A DNA stretch of 64,000 nucleotides, from the NCBI RefSeq assembly GCF_004346925.1, contig NZ_CP031167.1, positions 1,756,001 through 1,820,000 of the forward strand, read 5' to 3'. Both the position numbers and the translations under genes were made by a program. Position 1 is the stretch's first letter. The number at the start of each line of letters is the position of its first letter. This document shows, piece by piece, positions 43,756-53,152 of this stretch. Origin of the DNA: Stenotrophomonas sp. ASS1. GTDB lineage: Bacteria > Pseudomonadota > Gammaproteobacteria > Xanthomonadales > Xanthomonadaceae. Below the pieces are notes generated by a model. It worked only from the letters and a program-made list of their open reading frames with translations, did no database searches and was not told the origin of the DNA.

Positions 43756-45528
43756 TCAATCGATGAACTGCAGGCGCGCAAGTTCAGCGTACAGTCCACC
43801 TTCTGCCAGCAGCTGTGCGTGCGTGCCCTCGGCGACGATGCGGCCCTGGTCCATCACCACGATGCGGTCGGCCTTGAGCACGGTGGCCAGGCGGTGGGCA
43901 ATGACCAGTGTGGTGCGGCCCGCCATCAGCCGCTCCAGCGCTTGCTGCACGCTGTGCTCGCTCTGCGCGTCCAGCGCGCTGGTCGCTTCGTCCAGCAGCA
44001 GGATCGGCGCATCCTTCAGCAGCGCACGGGCAATCGCCACACGCTGCTGCTGGCCACCGGACAGGCGGGCACCGCGCTCGCCCAGCTCACTGTCATAGCC
44101 CTGCGGCAACGCGCGCAGGAAGCCATCGGCCTCGGCGGCACGCGCGGCAGCCTCGACTTCGGCGTCGCTGGCCTGCAGGCGGCCATAGCGGATGTTGTCG
44201 CGCGCACTGGCAGCGAACAGCGTCGGCTGCTGCGGCACCAGCGCCAGCTGCGCACGCAGCTCGGCCGGGTCGGCCTGGCGCACGTCGATGCCGTCCACGT
44301 CGATGCGGCCGCTGGCTGGATCATGGAAGCGCAGCAGCATCGAAAGCACCGTGCTCTTGCCCGCCCCCGACGGACCCACCAGCGCCACGGTCTCGCCGGG
44401 GTGCACGTGCAGGTTGAAGTGGTCCAGTGCGGCCTGGTCCGGTCGCTGCGGGTAGTGGAACACCACGTCGTCGAACCGGATCTCGCCACGCAGCGGCTGC
44501 GGCAGCGCGTGCGGCTGTGCCGGCGCGCGGATCTCGATGTCTTCCTGCAGCAGTTCGCCGATGCGGCCCATGCCGCCGGCCGCGCGCTGCAGTTCGTTCC
44601 ACACTTCGGCCAGCGCGCCCACCGAGCCGCCACCGATCAATGCATACAGCACGAACTGGCCCAGCGTACCGGCGCTGAGGCGGCCGTCGATGACGTCGTG
44701 CGCGCCCAGCCACAACACACCGACGATGGCGCCGAACACCAGCAGGATGGCGCTGGCGGTGACCAGCGACTGTGCGCCGATGCGGCGACGGGCGGCGCCG
44801 ATGGCATCACCGAGTGCCTTGTCGAAGCGCCCGCGCTCGTACGGCTCGCGTGCATGTGCCTGCACCGTGCGTACCGCACCCAGGGTTTCACTGGCCAGGC
44901 TGTTGGCATCGGCGATGCGGTCCTGGCTGTTGCGTGCGACCGTGCGCAGCTTGCGCGCGCCGATGATGATCGGCAGCACCGCCAGCGGAATGCCAAGCAG
45001 CGACCATGCGGCCAGCCGCGGGCTGGTGACGAACAGCATTGCCAGGCTGCCGATGACGGTGACCGTGCTGCGCAATGCTACGGACATGGTCGAGCCGACC
45101 ACGCTGCGCAGCAGTTCGGTGTCCGCGGTCAGGCGCGAGACCAGCTCTCCGCTGCGGCTGCGGTCGTGGAAGCCGGCGCCCAGCTGGATCAGGTGGGCAT
45201 ACAGCTGGCTGCGCAGGTCAGCCACGACCTTTTCACCCAGCAACGATACGAAGTAGAAGCGCGCGGCCGTGCCCAACGCCATGACGACCGCCACCAGCAT
45301 CAGCAGGGCGAAGGCACGGTTGATCTGGCCGCCGCTGCTGAAACCGTGATCGATCATCTGCTTCACCGCCGGAGGCAGGCTCAGCGTGGCTGCAGAAGAC
45401 ACCGCCAGGGCCAGCAGCCAGGCGGTGAACAGGCCGCTGTGGCGGCGCACGAACGGCCACAGCGTGCGCAGGCTGCCGAGGCGCCGCAGCGGCGGGGTCG
45501 AAGCGGGGGCGTCGTCCTTGTCAGTCAT
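43756..45528 (-). CDS. ABC exporter, MsbA/LmrA-type (membrane plus ATPase)
   Basis: The gene encodes 590 residues. An N-terminal six-span membrane domain is followed by an ATPase with Walker A VGPSGAGKSTVLSMLL, Q-loop region, signature LSGGQQQRVAIARAL, Walker B ILLLDEATSALD and the switch His in IAHRLATV. A half-transporter that forms a dimer; exports lipid, drug or other hydrophobic substrates. It is translationally coupled to the YigZ gene, whose stop overlaps its start (8 bp). Confidence 0.92.
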   Translation of the reverse strand: MTDKDDAPASTPPLRRLGSLRTLWPFVRRHSGLFTAWLLALAVSSAATLSLPPAVKQMIDHGFSSGGQINRAFALLMLVAVVMALGTAARFYFVSLLGEKVVADLRSQLYAHLIQLGAGFHDRSRSGELVSRLTADTELLRSVVGSTMSVALRSTVTVIGSLAMLFVTSPRLAAWSLLGIPLAVLPIIIGARKLRTVARNSQDRIADANSLASETLGAVRTVQAHAREPYERGRFDKALGDAIGAARRRIGAQSLVTASAILLVFGAIVGVLWLGAHDVIDGRLSAGTLGQFVLYALIGGGSVGALAEVWNELQRAAGGMGRIGELLQEDIEIRAPAQPHALPQPLRGEIRFDDVVFHYPQRPDQAALDHFNLHVHPGETVALVGPSGAGKSTVLSMLLRFHDPASGRIDVDGIDVRQADPAELRAQLALVPQQPTLFAASARDNIRYGRLQASDAEVEAAARAAEADGFLRALPQGYDSELGERGARLSGGQQQRVAIARALLKDAPILLLDEATSALDAQSEHSVQQALERLMAGRTTLVIAHRLATVLKADRIVVMDQGRIVAEGTHAQLLAEGGLYAELARLQFID

Positions 45529-46117
45529 CCTGGTCGTCGTCTTCTATGCGGATACGGTCACGGGTGGCGTCGCGCAGGCGGATTTTCAATGCGTCGACCT
45601 GATCGGCAGGCAATTCGATCCGCAGGCACACGCCATTGGCATCGAACTGTTCATCGCGCTTTTCGGCACCGAAGGCGGGCAGGGTGGCATGCAGGGTACC
45701 CAGGTCCTCGAAGCCGGCCAGCAGCTGCAGCCGGGCCATCGCCACCAGCGGCAGGCGCGGGGCGGTGCGCAGGCACTCGGCGGCGGCGCCGCCGTAGGCG
45801 CGCACAAGGCCACCGGCACCGAGCTTGATACCGCCGAACCAGCGCGTCACTACCACCATCACCCGGTCGAAACCCTGGCCGTCGATCGCCGCCAGGATCG
45901 GACGTCCCGCCGTGCCGGCCGGCTCGCCATCGTCGCTGGAGCGATAGTCCTGCCCATGCCGGTAGGCCCAGCAGTTGTGGGTGGCATCGGCCACCGCAAC
46001 CTGCTGCAGGAACGCCATGGCCGCTGCGGCGCCATCGATCGGCGCGGCATGGGCGATGAAACGGCTGTGTTTGACTTCCAGCGTGTGGCTGACCGGCTGG
46101 GCGAGAGTATCGAGCAT
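45521..46117 (-). CDS. YigZ/IMPACT-family protein
   Basis: The gene encodes 198 residues. HTLEVKHSRFIAHAAPIDG and HNCWAYRHGQDYRSSDDGEPAGTAGRPILAAIDGQGFDRVMVVVTRWFGGIKLGAGGLVRAYGGAA are the hallmarks of the UPF0029/YigZ family. The family is implicated in translation regulation, but the exact role is not settled. The start MLDTLAQPVS was preferred; it overlaps the ABC transporter start. Confidence 0.9.
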   Translation of the reverse strand: MLDTLAQPVSHTLEVKHSRFIAHAAPIDGAAAAMAFLQQVAVADATHNCWAYRHGQDYRSSDDGEPAGTAGRPILAAIDGQGFDRVMVVVTRWFGGIKLGAGGLVRAYGGAAAECLRTAPRLPLVAMARLQLLAGFEDLGTLHATLPAFGAEKRDEQFDANGVCLRIELPADQVDALKIRLRDATRDRIRIEDDDQDD

Positions 46118-46157
46118 TCCCGCCATTCTACGGGGTTGCCGGGTATTCCCGTCCGCT

Positions 46158-47129
46158 TCAGTCGTCCAGCAGCGGGCGCAGGTCGCGCGGCAGGCGTGCT
46201 TCCGGGTACTGCTGCATGTAGCGCTCCAGGCTGGCACGGGCCAGATCGCGCTGGCCGTCGTCGCGTCGTGTACGGATCTTCTGCAGCCACTGCCGGCGCG
46301 GCAGTCGTGCGTCAGCGTCCACCTCGGCCTGCACGGCGTCCGCGCTCAGGCCCGCATCGCTGCCGCGGCGCATGATGCCAGGTGCGGAACGGCTGGGAGC
46401 CTCGCGCTTCATCGAGGTGATTTCTACCCGGTCCAATGCCGGGGCCTGTTCGGCCTGCACGCTGTTGGACTCTGGCGTGCCTGCCGAGCGCGCCATCAGC
46501 GACGCGGGTGCCGAGTAGGCGGTGGGAGCCGGAGGCGCAGGCGGGGCTGCTGCCGGCGCTGCGGCCGGAGCGGGCGGCAGGGCCGCAAAGGAGGTATCGG
46601 CGGCCGCATCCGCAGCCATCGATCGTGCAGCCTGGGCCGGCGCTTCAGCGGTCCCGGCCGGCGCAGGCTTGCTTGCGCGCGCGATGGCCGGTGCCGGGGC
46701 GGCAACCGGGGCTGCCTCGGGTGCTGCGGGCGCAGCGGCCGGTTCCGCAGTCGCCACCGCGCTGTCGGCTGCACTGCGCTCAGCGGCCTGATCGGCAGCC
46801 GCGACGTCTTCTGCCGCAGCCGGTGCCGCCGCAACAGCGGCCTCACCCGCCGGAACCGGTGGCGGTTCCAGACGCAGCTGCCAGGCGATGCCGATGGCGA
46901 ACACCATCGAGGCGGCGATGCCGAACACCGCCGGCCAACGCGGGCGTGTGCGCTGCGTACGTGGCGCCTCGGGAGAGGCGACCGCATCGGCAGCCGGAGC
47001 GTCCACGGCAGCGCGGGCCGCGGCCAGGATGGCGGCGTCCAGTGCGGCGGGCGGTGCCTGTTCGGCGCGACGGCCGAGCAGCCGGGCCAGCTCGCGTTCT
47101 TCCGGCGTCAGCGGTTCGTCTCGGTTCAT
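46158..47129 (-). CDS. Probable anti-sigma factor, Ala/Pro-rich
   Basis: The gene encodes 323 residues. The N-terminal 50 residues are acidic/helical (MNRDEPLTPEERELARLLGRRAEQAPPAALDAAILAAARAAV) and could bind a sigma factor; a single membrane span at about residues 65-85 (PAVFGIAASMVFAIGIAW) follows; then a long Ala/Pro-rich low-complexity stretch, and a C-terminal charged part (ARLPRRQWLQKIRTRRDDGQRDLARASLERYMQQYPE). It overlaps the ECF sigma gene by 4 bp (ATGA), the classic arrangement with an anti-sigma. Confidence 0.65.
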   Translation of the reverse strand: MNRDEPLTPEERELARLLGRRAEQAPPAALDAAILAAARAAVDAPAADAVASPEAPRTQRTRPRWPAVFGIAASMVFAIGIAWQLRLEPPPVPAGEAAVAAAPAAAEDVAAADQAAERSAADSAVATAEPAAAPAAPEAAPVAAPAPAIARASKPAPAGTAEAPAQAARSMAADAAADTSFAALPPAPAAAPAAAPPAPPAPTAYSAPASLMARSAGTPESNSVQAEQAPALDRVEITSMKREAPSRSAPGIMRRGSDAGLSADAVQAEVDADARLPRRQWLQKIRTRRDDGQRDLARASLERYMQQYPEARLPRDLRPLLDD

Positions 47130-47749
47130 GCGTTCAATCCCGCACGCAGCTTGTCCATCGCATAGCGCAGCCGCGATTTCACGGTTTCCCGGCCTACGCC
47201 GGTGATCTGGCCGATCTCCTCCAGGCTCAGTTCCTGATCCAGCCGCAGTTGCAGCACTTCGCGCTGCTCGGGCGGCAGTTGTTCCATCGCCAGCTGGATG
47301 CGGCGACGTTGTTCGAATTCGGAAAGCTCGCCTTCCGGGGTCTGTCCATCCTCGATCGCGGCCAGGCGCAGGTCGGCATCGGCCGGGGCAGCCGGCCGGT
47401 GGCGGGCGGCGCGCCAATGGTCGTTCAGGCGGTTGTGGGCGATGCGGAACAGCCAGGTGCTGAACGCCGCGTCCGGTTGCCACCCCGCGCGGGCGCTGAT
47501 CACCCGCTGCCAGACGTCCTGGAAGATCTCCTCGGCCAGCGCGTTGTCGCGCAGTTGCCGCAGCAGGAAGCCGAACAGGCGCTTGCGATGGCGCGCATAC
47601 AGGCTTTCAAACGCACGCAGGTCGCCACCGGCCCAGGCCAGCATCAAGGCTTCATCGGTTGGCAGTGCGCTGGCTTCCACGGCGTACAGGGTAAGGCCTG
47701 CAGGCGATGGCGCATAGCCGGTGGCGAGGGCGGGCAGGGCGAGGGTCAT
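47126..47749 (-). CDS. ECF-type RNA polymerase sigma factor
   Basis: The gene encodes 207 residues. Region 2 is AFESLYARHRKRLFGFLLRQLRDNALAEEIFQDVWQRVI; region 4 is AMEQLPPEQREVLQLRLDQELSLEEIGQITGVGRETVKSRLRYAMDKLRAGL. The start is uncertain: MTLALPALATGY was chosen, but an ATG 23 codons upstream or internal starts are possible. The downstream overlapping gene is probably its anti-sigma. Confidence 0.9.
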   Translation of the reverse strand: MTLALPALATGYAPSPAGLTLYAVEASALPTDEALMLAWAGGDLRAFESLYARHRKRLFGFLLRQLRDNALAEEIFQDVWQRVISARAGWQPDAAFSTWLFRIAHNRLNDHWRAARHRPAAPADADLRLAAIEDGQTPEGELSEFEQRRRIQLAMEQLPPEQREVLQLRLDQELSLEEIGQITGVGRETVKSRLRYAMDKLRAGLNA

Positions 47750-47891
47750 GGCTAGGAAGGGGCTACGGTCAGCAGGAAAAACGTACGGGCGCACGATTCG
47801 GGGTTTACGGGCTTCCATTGCCCCCCGGGTGGCGCGCTATGCTCGGCGGCTCAGGGGAGGCGACGCACTGACGGCGCCAAGAGATTGTCAT

Positions 47892-50732
47892 TTGTCCACG
47901 CATGCTGAACCGGCGGAAGAACCACCACACGAGGCCGTGCTGAGCACAGCGCTGGTGCGCGCGTTGCATGCGCTTCTGCCGGAAACGGCCGTGGTCCGCG
48001 TCGGCTGGGATGACCCGCAGCTTGGCCGTGGCCAGGGGGCCTGGCCGAGGGCGACTGCCGGAGGTGATGCGGCAGCGCCAGGCGTGGGCGACGGCCAGCA
48101 CGGCTGGGAACATGATGGGGCGCGCCTGCGGTTGTCGGTGGAAGGCGCGGTGCCTTCGCCGGCATGGTGGGGGGTTGCCCGGCAGGCGATGGAGCTGGCG
48201 CTGCAGCGCGGCCGCCAGGCCGGCCAGATCAAGGCGCTGGAAGAGGCCGAGCGGTTGCAGCAGGCCTTGTTCCAGATTGCAGATCTGGCCGGTGCCGACC
48301 TGGAAATGCCCGAGATGCTGCGCCACGTGCATGGTGTGCTGGGCACGCTGATGTATGCCGAGAACTGCTACATCGTGGAATACGACGATGTGCGCGACCA
48401 GATCCGTTTCCTGTACTTCGCCGATCAGGTCGATGATTTCGTCGCCGATCCCACGCAGAGCCATGACGCCAGCGAGATGCCGCGCAGCCTGACCGTGGCG
48501 TTGCTGCGTCATGGCAAGCCGCTCAGTGGTCCCTCGCGCGAACTGCTGGCGCAGGTGATGGAGCAGGAGCACGACCCGCAACGCGGGCCCGAAAGCCTGG
48601 ATTGGCTGGGCGTGCCGATGCTGCGCGATGGCCGCGTATGCGGTGCCATCGTGGTTCAGAGCTATGAGCAGGCGGCCCGCTATGGCGAGGCCGAGCGCGC
48701 ATTGCTGGGCTTCGTTGCGCAGCACGTGCAGACCGCGATGGACCGGCGCCAGGCGCAGGTGCGGCTGGAGCAGCAGGTGGCGCGGCGCACCCAGGAACTG
48801 CAGCGCGCCAATCACAGCCTGCAGGACGAGGTGGCCGAGCGTCGACGCGCCGAACAGCTGCAGACCGCCCTGTACAACATCGCCGAGATGGCGATGTCGG
48901 CCGACAGCCTGGCGCAGTTCTACGGACAGGTGCATGGGGTGGTCGGGCGCCTGCTCGACGCTCGCAATTTCTACATCGCCCTGGTCAACCCGGCCGGCAA
49001 CGGCCTGGACTTCGTCTATTCGGTGGACGAGCACAACGCCAGCCGCGCGCCGCGACCGTTCAGCCGGGGCCTGACCGAGTACGTCGTGCGCAACCGGCGG
49101 CCACTGTTGGCATCACGTGCGCAGATCGACGCGCTGCTGGCCAGTGGCGAAGTGCGTGAATCCGGTGCGCGTTCGCACTGCTGGCTGGGCGTACCGCTGC
49201 TGCGCGACGACGAAGTGGTCGGCGCGATCGTGGTGCAGAGCTACAGCGAGAACAGCATTTTCAGCGTGCATGACCAGCGCCTGCTGACCTTCGTCGCGCA
49301 GAACATCGGTACCGGCCTGGCCCGTCAGCGCGACCAGCAACGGCTGCGCTCGGCGCATGCCGAGCTGGAGAAGCGCGTGGAGGAGCGCACGCGCGAACTG
49401 GCCGAGGTCAACGAAAAGCTGCTCGGCCAGATCGGCGAGCGCCTGCGTGCCGAACAGCGCCTGACCCACCAGGCCATGCACGATGCGCTGACCGGGCTGC
49501 CCAACCGCCTGCATCTGCTGGACCGCCTGCAGGATGCGCTGGCCCTGGCCAAGCGTGAGGGCGGCCCGGTGTTCGCCGTGCTGTTCCTCGATCTGGACCG
49601 CTTCAAGCTGGTCAACGACAGCATCGGCCATGCCGCCGGCGATCGCATGCTGGTGGAAGTGGCCAAGCGCATCGTATCGATGGCCGGCACCGAGGACGTG
49701 GTGGCCAGGCTGGGCGGTGACGAATTCGCGGTGCTGCTGCAATGCCCGCAGGGCCTGGCCCAGGCCTTGGACTTTGGCCAGCGCCTCCTGCTGGCGCTGC
49801 AGGAATCGATGTGGATCGCCGGGCGCGAACTGTTCCCGTCCGGCAGCCTGGGCATCGCGCTGTGGAACCCCCGCTACCGCACCGGCGAAGAGCTGCTGCG
49901 TGATGCCGACGCGGCAATGTACCGGGCCAAGGCGCAGGGCCATGACCGCTGTGCGATCTTCGACGAAGACATGCGCGAGCAGGCCATGCGCAGCCTCGAT
50001 CTGGAAGCCGACCTGCGTCGTGCGATCAACAACCGCGATTTCGTGCCGTTCTACCAGCCGATCGTGCGCCTGTCCGATGGCGAGGTGGTGGGCCACGAGG
50101 CGCTGCTGCGCTGGCAGCACGAGCGCCGCGGCCTGCTGCTGCCGGGGGCGTTCCTGGAGCTGGGCGAGGAAAGCGGCCTGATCGAGCAGGTCGACTGGCT
50201 GATCTACGAACAGGTGATTGCCGGCCTGGCCGAGGGCGGGCAGAGCTACGTCTCGGTGAACGTATCACCGCGCCATTTCCGCTCCGCCGGGTTCAGCGGC
50301 CGCCTGTTCGGCCTGCTGGATGCATGTGGTGCCGATCCGCACCGGCTGCGCCTGGAGATCACCGAGGTCGCACTGCTGGACGATGGCCCGCACACGCTGC
50401 GCATCCTGCAGGGCCTGCGCGAGCGCGGCATCCAGGTGCAGCTGGACGATTTCGGTACCGGCTTCTCGGCGCTGTCCTACCTGCACCGTTTCCCGATCAG
50501 TACGCTGAAAATCGACCAGAGCTTCATCGCCGGCCTGCATGGGCCGGAAGTGCAGAGCACGCGGGCGCTGGTCGAGGGCGTGCTGTCGTTGGCGCGTACG
50601 CTGGGCATCGAGACCATCGGTGAGGGCATCGAAACCGAGGCGCAGCGGCAGACCCTGCGCGAACTGGGTTGCGACTACGGCCAGGGCTATCTGCTGGGGC
50701 GGCCCGCACCGTGGAGCTGCGCGGCGGTCTGA
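47892..50732 (+). CDS. GAF-GAF-GGDEF-EAL c-di-GMP signalling protein
   Basis: About 946 residues from a suggested TTG start; the only in-frame ATG candidates upstream run over the sigma gene start, and a GTG at 47937 is an alternative. Two GAF-like domains (LFQIADLAGADLEMPEMLRHVHGVLGTLMYAENCYIVEYD; LYNIAEMAMSADSLAQFYGQVHGVVGRLLDARNFYIALV), each followed by WLGVP.LRD..V.GAIVVQSY, precede a coiled coil. GGDEF is intact (RLGGDEFAVL) without an obvious RxxD inhibitory site. EAL residues are intact (HEALLRW, NVSPRHF, EITEVALL, DDFGTGFSALSYL, KIDQSF, EGIETEA). It may both make and break c-di-GMP. Confidence 0.9.
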   Translation: MSTHAEPAEEPPHEAVLSTALVRALHALLPETAVVRVGWDDPQLGRGQGAWPRATAGGDAAAPGVGDGQHGWEHDGARLRLSVEGAVPSPAWWGVARQAMELALQRGRQAGQIKALEEAERLQQALFQIADLAGADLEMPEMLRHVHGVLGTLMYAENCYIVEYDDVRDQIRFLYFADQVDDFVADPTQSHDASEMPRSLTVALLRHGKPLSGPSRELLAQVMEQEHDPQRGPESLDWLGVPMLRDGRVCGAIVVQSYEQAARYGEAERALLGFVAQHVQTAMDRRQAQVRLEQQVARRTQELQRANHSLQDEVAERRRAEQLQTALYNIAEMAMSADSLAQFYGQVHGVVGRLLDARNFYIALVNPAGNGLDFVYSVDEHNASRAPRPFSRGLTEYVVRNRRPLLASRAQIDALLASGEVRESGARSHCWLGVPLLRDDEVVGAIVVQSYSENSIFSVHDQRLLTFVAQNIGTGLARQRDQQRLRSAHAELEKRVEERTRELAEVNEKLLGQIGERLRAEQRLTHQAMHDALTGLPNRLHLLDRLQDALALAKREGGPVFAVLFLDLDRFKLVNDSIGHAAGDRMLVEVAKRIVSMAGTEDVVARLGGDEFAVLLQCPQGLAQALDFGQRLLLALQESMWIAGRELFPSGSLGIALWNPRYRTGEELLRDADAAMYRAKAQGHDRCAIFDEDMREQAMRSLDLEADLRRAINNRDFVPFYQPIVRLSDGEVVGHEALLRWQHERRGLLLPGAFLELGEESGLIEQVDWLIYEQVIAGLAEGGQSYVSVNVSPRHFRSAGFSGRLFGLLDACGADPHRLRLEITEVALLDDGPHTLRILQGLRERGIQVQLDDFGTGFSALSYLHRFPISTLKIDQSFIAGLHGPEVQSTRALVEGVLSLARTLGIETIGEGIETEAQRQTLRELGCDYGQGYLLGRPAPWSCAAV

Positions 50733-50751
50733 GCCGCCGCGCAGGAAAGCA

Positions 50752-51345
50752 TCAGCGCAGGGCGGCGCGACGCTTTTCGTCGATCCACTTCGAGGCCTGC
50801 GCTGGCTTGTAGTTCTTCATCCACTCCAGCATCTCTTCGATATCCGAGCCGTACCACAGGTCCTGGCGCTGGTCCGGGTGCAGGAAGCGCTCTTCCACCA
50901 TGCGGTCGATCATGCCGATCAGCGGGGCGTAGAAACCTTCCACGTCGAGGAAGGCGCACGGCTTGTTGCCGATGCCAAGCTGGCGCCAGGTCAGCATCTC
51001 GAAGATCTCTTCCATGGTGCCGAAGCCGCCGGGCAGCGTGACGAAGCCATCGGCGAGGTCGAACATGCGCGACTTGCGCTCATGCATCGAACCGACAATT
51101 TCCAGTTCGGTCAGGCCGCGGTGGGCCACTTCCCAGTCGGCCAGCTGGCGCGGGATCACGCCGGTCACTTCGCCGCCGGCGGCGAGCACGGCATTGGCCA
51201 CGGTTCCCATCAGGCCGACATTGCCGCCGCCGTACACCAGGCGCATCCCGTCGCGGGCGATGCGGTCGCCCAGGGCCAGGGCGCGTTCGGTATAGGCCGG
51301 CTTGCTGCCAGCGTTGGAACCACAGTACACACAGATCGATTTCAT
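50752..51345 (-). CDS. LOG-family protein (TIGR00730, Rossmann fold)
   Basis: The gene encodes 197 residues. KSICVYCGSNAG at the N-terminus, LVYGGGNVGLMG, and PGGFGTMEEIFEMLTWRQLG are the LOG/lysine decarboxylase-like signatures. In other bacteria and plants such proteins release cytokinin bases from nucleoside monophosphates; the bacterial role here is not known. A terminator hairpin lies just upstream on the same strand. Confidence 0.9.
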   Translation of the reverse strand: MKSICVYCGSNAGSKPAYTERALALGDRIARDGMRLVYGGGNVGLMGTVANAVLAAGGEVTGVIPRQLADWEVAHRGLTELEIVGSMHERKSRMFDLADGFVTLPGGFGTMEEIFEMLTWRQLGIGNKPCAFLDVEGFYAPLIGMIDRMVEERFLHPDQRQDLWYGSDIEEMLEWMKNYKPAQASKWIDEKRRAALR

Positions 51346-51370
51346 GGATCTTCCTGTCTCTTGGCCGGAA

Positions 51371-51417
51371 ACGAAAACGCCCCGTCGCCGACCGCAGGGC
51401 GGTCAGGGACGGGGTGT
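51371..51417 (-). terminator. Intrinsic terminator after the aminotransferase unit
   Basis: CCCCGTC (51380-51386) pairs with GACGGGG (51408-51414), with an inner GACCGC/GCGGTC stem and small loop. On the minus strand the T-rich GTTTTCGTTT follows. It ends transcription coming from the aminotransferase gene and precedes the LOG gene. Confidence 0.7.
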
Positions 51418-51449
51418 CTATGGAGTATGGACCTTCGCGGTTGCTGTCT

Positions 51450-51575
51450 GTAGAGCCGAGCCACGCTCGGCTGCCCTTCGTTCAGACCGCGGTGGGCCCC
51501 TGTAGAGCCGAGCCATGCTCGGCTGCTCTTCGTTCAGATCGCGGCTACGGCTGAGTCGAGCAAGCTCGACTCTAC
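51450..51575. repeat. SMAG/REP elements downstream of the aminotransferase gene
   Basis: GTAGAGCCGAGCC-type palindromes on the plus strand at 51450-51472 and 51502-51524, and an inverted one at 51554-51575 (CTC GAC type). The short sequences between them also repeat (CTTCGTTCAGA). Confidence 0.82.
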
Positions 51576-51587
51576 AAAGAACGAGAC

Positions 51588-53084
51588 TTACGCCGCCGCT
51601 GCCTGCTCGCGGCGCGGGCCTTCACGCAGCGCGCGGCCGACCATCCCCACCAGCAGGTCCAGCTCTTCGCTGTCCATGCCGAAGTGCGGAGTGAAGCGCA
51701 GCGAGTTCTCGCCACCGTGAATCACGTTGATGCCGTGCTGGCGCAGCCATTCCTCGGTGGAGTTGGCGCCGTAGCACTTGAACTGCGGCGCCAGTTCGCA
51801 GGAGAACAGCAGGCCGGTGCCCTGCACCTTGGTGATCAGTCCGCCCAGCTCGTTCTTCAGCTGTTCAAGCTTGCGCACGGCCTCGGCACCACGCTCGGCG
51901 ATGTTGGCGCGCACCTGCGGGGTCAGCTGGGCCAGGGTGGCGCAGGCCACGTCCAGCGCACGCGGGTTGCTGGTCATCGTGTTGCCATAGATGCCCTTGC
52001 GGTACAGCTGCGCGGCATGCTCGGTCACCGCCAGCACCGAGAGCGGGTACTGCGCGGCGTTGAGTGCCTTGGAGTAGGTCTCCATGTCCGGCGGGTCCAG
52101 GCCTTCGAAGCCCGGGTAATCGACCACCGAGAGCACGCCATGCGCACGCAGGCCGGCCTGGATCGAGTCGAGCAGCAGCAGGCTGCCATGGGCACGGGTC
52201 AGTTCGCGGGCAACGGCATAGAACGACGGCGGCACCGAGCGGCCCGGGTCGCCTTCGCCCATCACCGGCTCCAGGAACACTGCCTCGATGAACCACTGGT
52301 TGCGCGTGGCATCCTCGAACACCTTGCGCAGGCCGGCTTCGTCGTAAGGCGCCACGGTGATCACCGAATCCTCGCCACGGTAGCTGGCCAGGTGCTGCAT
52401 GTAGCTCTTGCGGCTGGAATCCGAATAGAGGGCAGGGCGGTCGGTGCGGCCATGGAAGCTGCCCTTGACCACCACGCGCTTGATCGCAGCACCGGCGTGG
52501 CGTGCGCCCGGGTCGGTCTGCAGCTTGGCGTTGACGTCGGCGATGCGCGCGGCCAGGCCGACCGCCTCGGAACCGGAATTCAGGCACATGAAACGGGCGA
52601 ACGGGCAGCCGCCACGGCGGTGGCCGATCTCGGCGCGCAGGGCGGTGATGAAGCGCTGCTGCGACAGGCTGGGGGTCATGATGTTGGCCATCACCTGCGG
52701 GCGGGCCATCGCCTCCAGCACGGCGTCCGGGGTGTGCCCGAAGCCGAGCATGCCGTAGCCGCCGGCGTCGTACAGCACGGCGCCTTTCAGGGTGACCACC
52801 CACGGGCCGCGCGCAGCCAGTGCCACATACGGGGTCACCGCGTCATCGGCATAGAAATTGACGAAACCGTCCTGCATCGCGTCGATCTGCGCCTGTTCGT
52901 CCTGCGCCAGCAGCGGCCCCAGGTCGGCCTGCACGCGCGCGAATTCCTCGGCGGCGGCGTCCACCGCGGCGATCAGCTGCGGGTGGTTGGCGGACAGGGC
53001 GGTCAGGGTGGCGTCGTCCAGGCCGGAGGTGAGGCGGGTGCCGGGCTGGTTGCGCAGGGGGGCGAGGCGTTCGATGAAGCTCAT
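51588..53084 (-). CDS. Class III PLP-dependent aminotransferase
   Basis: The gene encodes 498 residues. VVTLKGAVLYDAGGYGMLGFGHTPDAVLEAMARPQVMANIMTPS and FMCLNSGSEAVGLAARIAD are the PLP-phosphate region of class III; LLLLDSIQAGLRAHGVLS holds the Asp of the motif (DSIQ in place of the more common DEVQ); ETYSKALNAAQYPLSV holds the likely Schiff-base Lys. Substrate unclear. AGGAGA precedes the ATG. It lies opposite to queA with a 246-bp divergent region. Confidence 0.88.
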   Translation of the reverse strand: MSFIERLAPLRNQPGTRLTSGLDDATLTALSANHPQLIAAVDAAAEEFARVQADLGPLLAQDEQAQIDAMQDGFVNFYADDAVTPYVALAARGPWVVTLKGAVLYDAGGYGMLGFGHTPDAVLEAMARPQVMANIMTPSLSQQRFITALRAEIGHRRGGCPFARFMCLNSGSEAVGLAARIADVNAKLQTDPGARHAGAAIKRVVVKGSFHGRTDRPALYSDSSRKSYMQHLASYRGEDSVITVAPYDEAGLRKVFEDATRNQWFIEAVFLEPVMGEGDPGRSVPPSFYAVARELTRAHGSLLLLDSIQAGLRAHGVLSVVDYPGFEGLDPPDMETYSKALNAAQYPLSVLAVTEHAAQLYRKGIYGNTMTSNPRALDVACATLAQLTPQVRANIAERGAEAVRKLEQLKNELGGLITKVQGTGLLFSCELAPQFKCYGANSTEEWLRQHGINVIHGGENSLRFTPHFGMDSEELDLLVGMVGRALREGPRREQAAAA

Positions 53085-53117
53085 TGCAGATCTCCTGAAA
53101 CAATGGGTCGCACGGGT

Positions 53118-53152
53118 CTTCAAAAGCAAAACGCGCGTCATCACGCGCGCTT
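53118..53152 (-). promoter_or_regulatory. Terminator-like hairpin in the leader of the aminotransferase gene
   Basis: On the minus strand a GCGCGCG/CGCGCG stem with small loop is followed by GTTTTGCTTTT. It lies about 35 bases before the aminotransferase start. A plausible promoter lies farther upstream (TTATCG, 17 bp, TAGCAT near 53180-53210). It may act as an attenuator. Confidence 0.4.
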
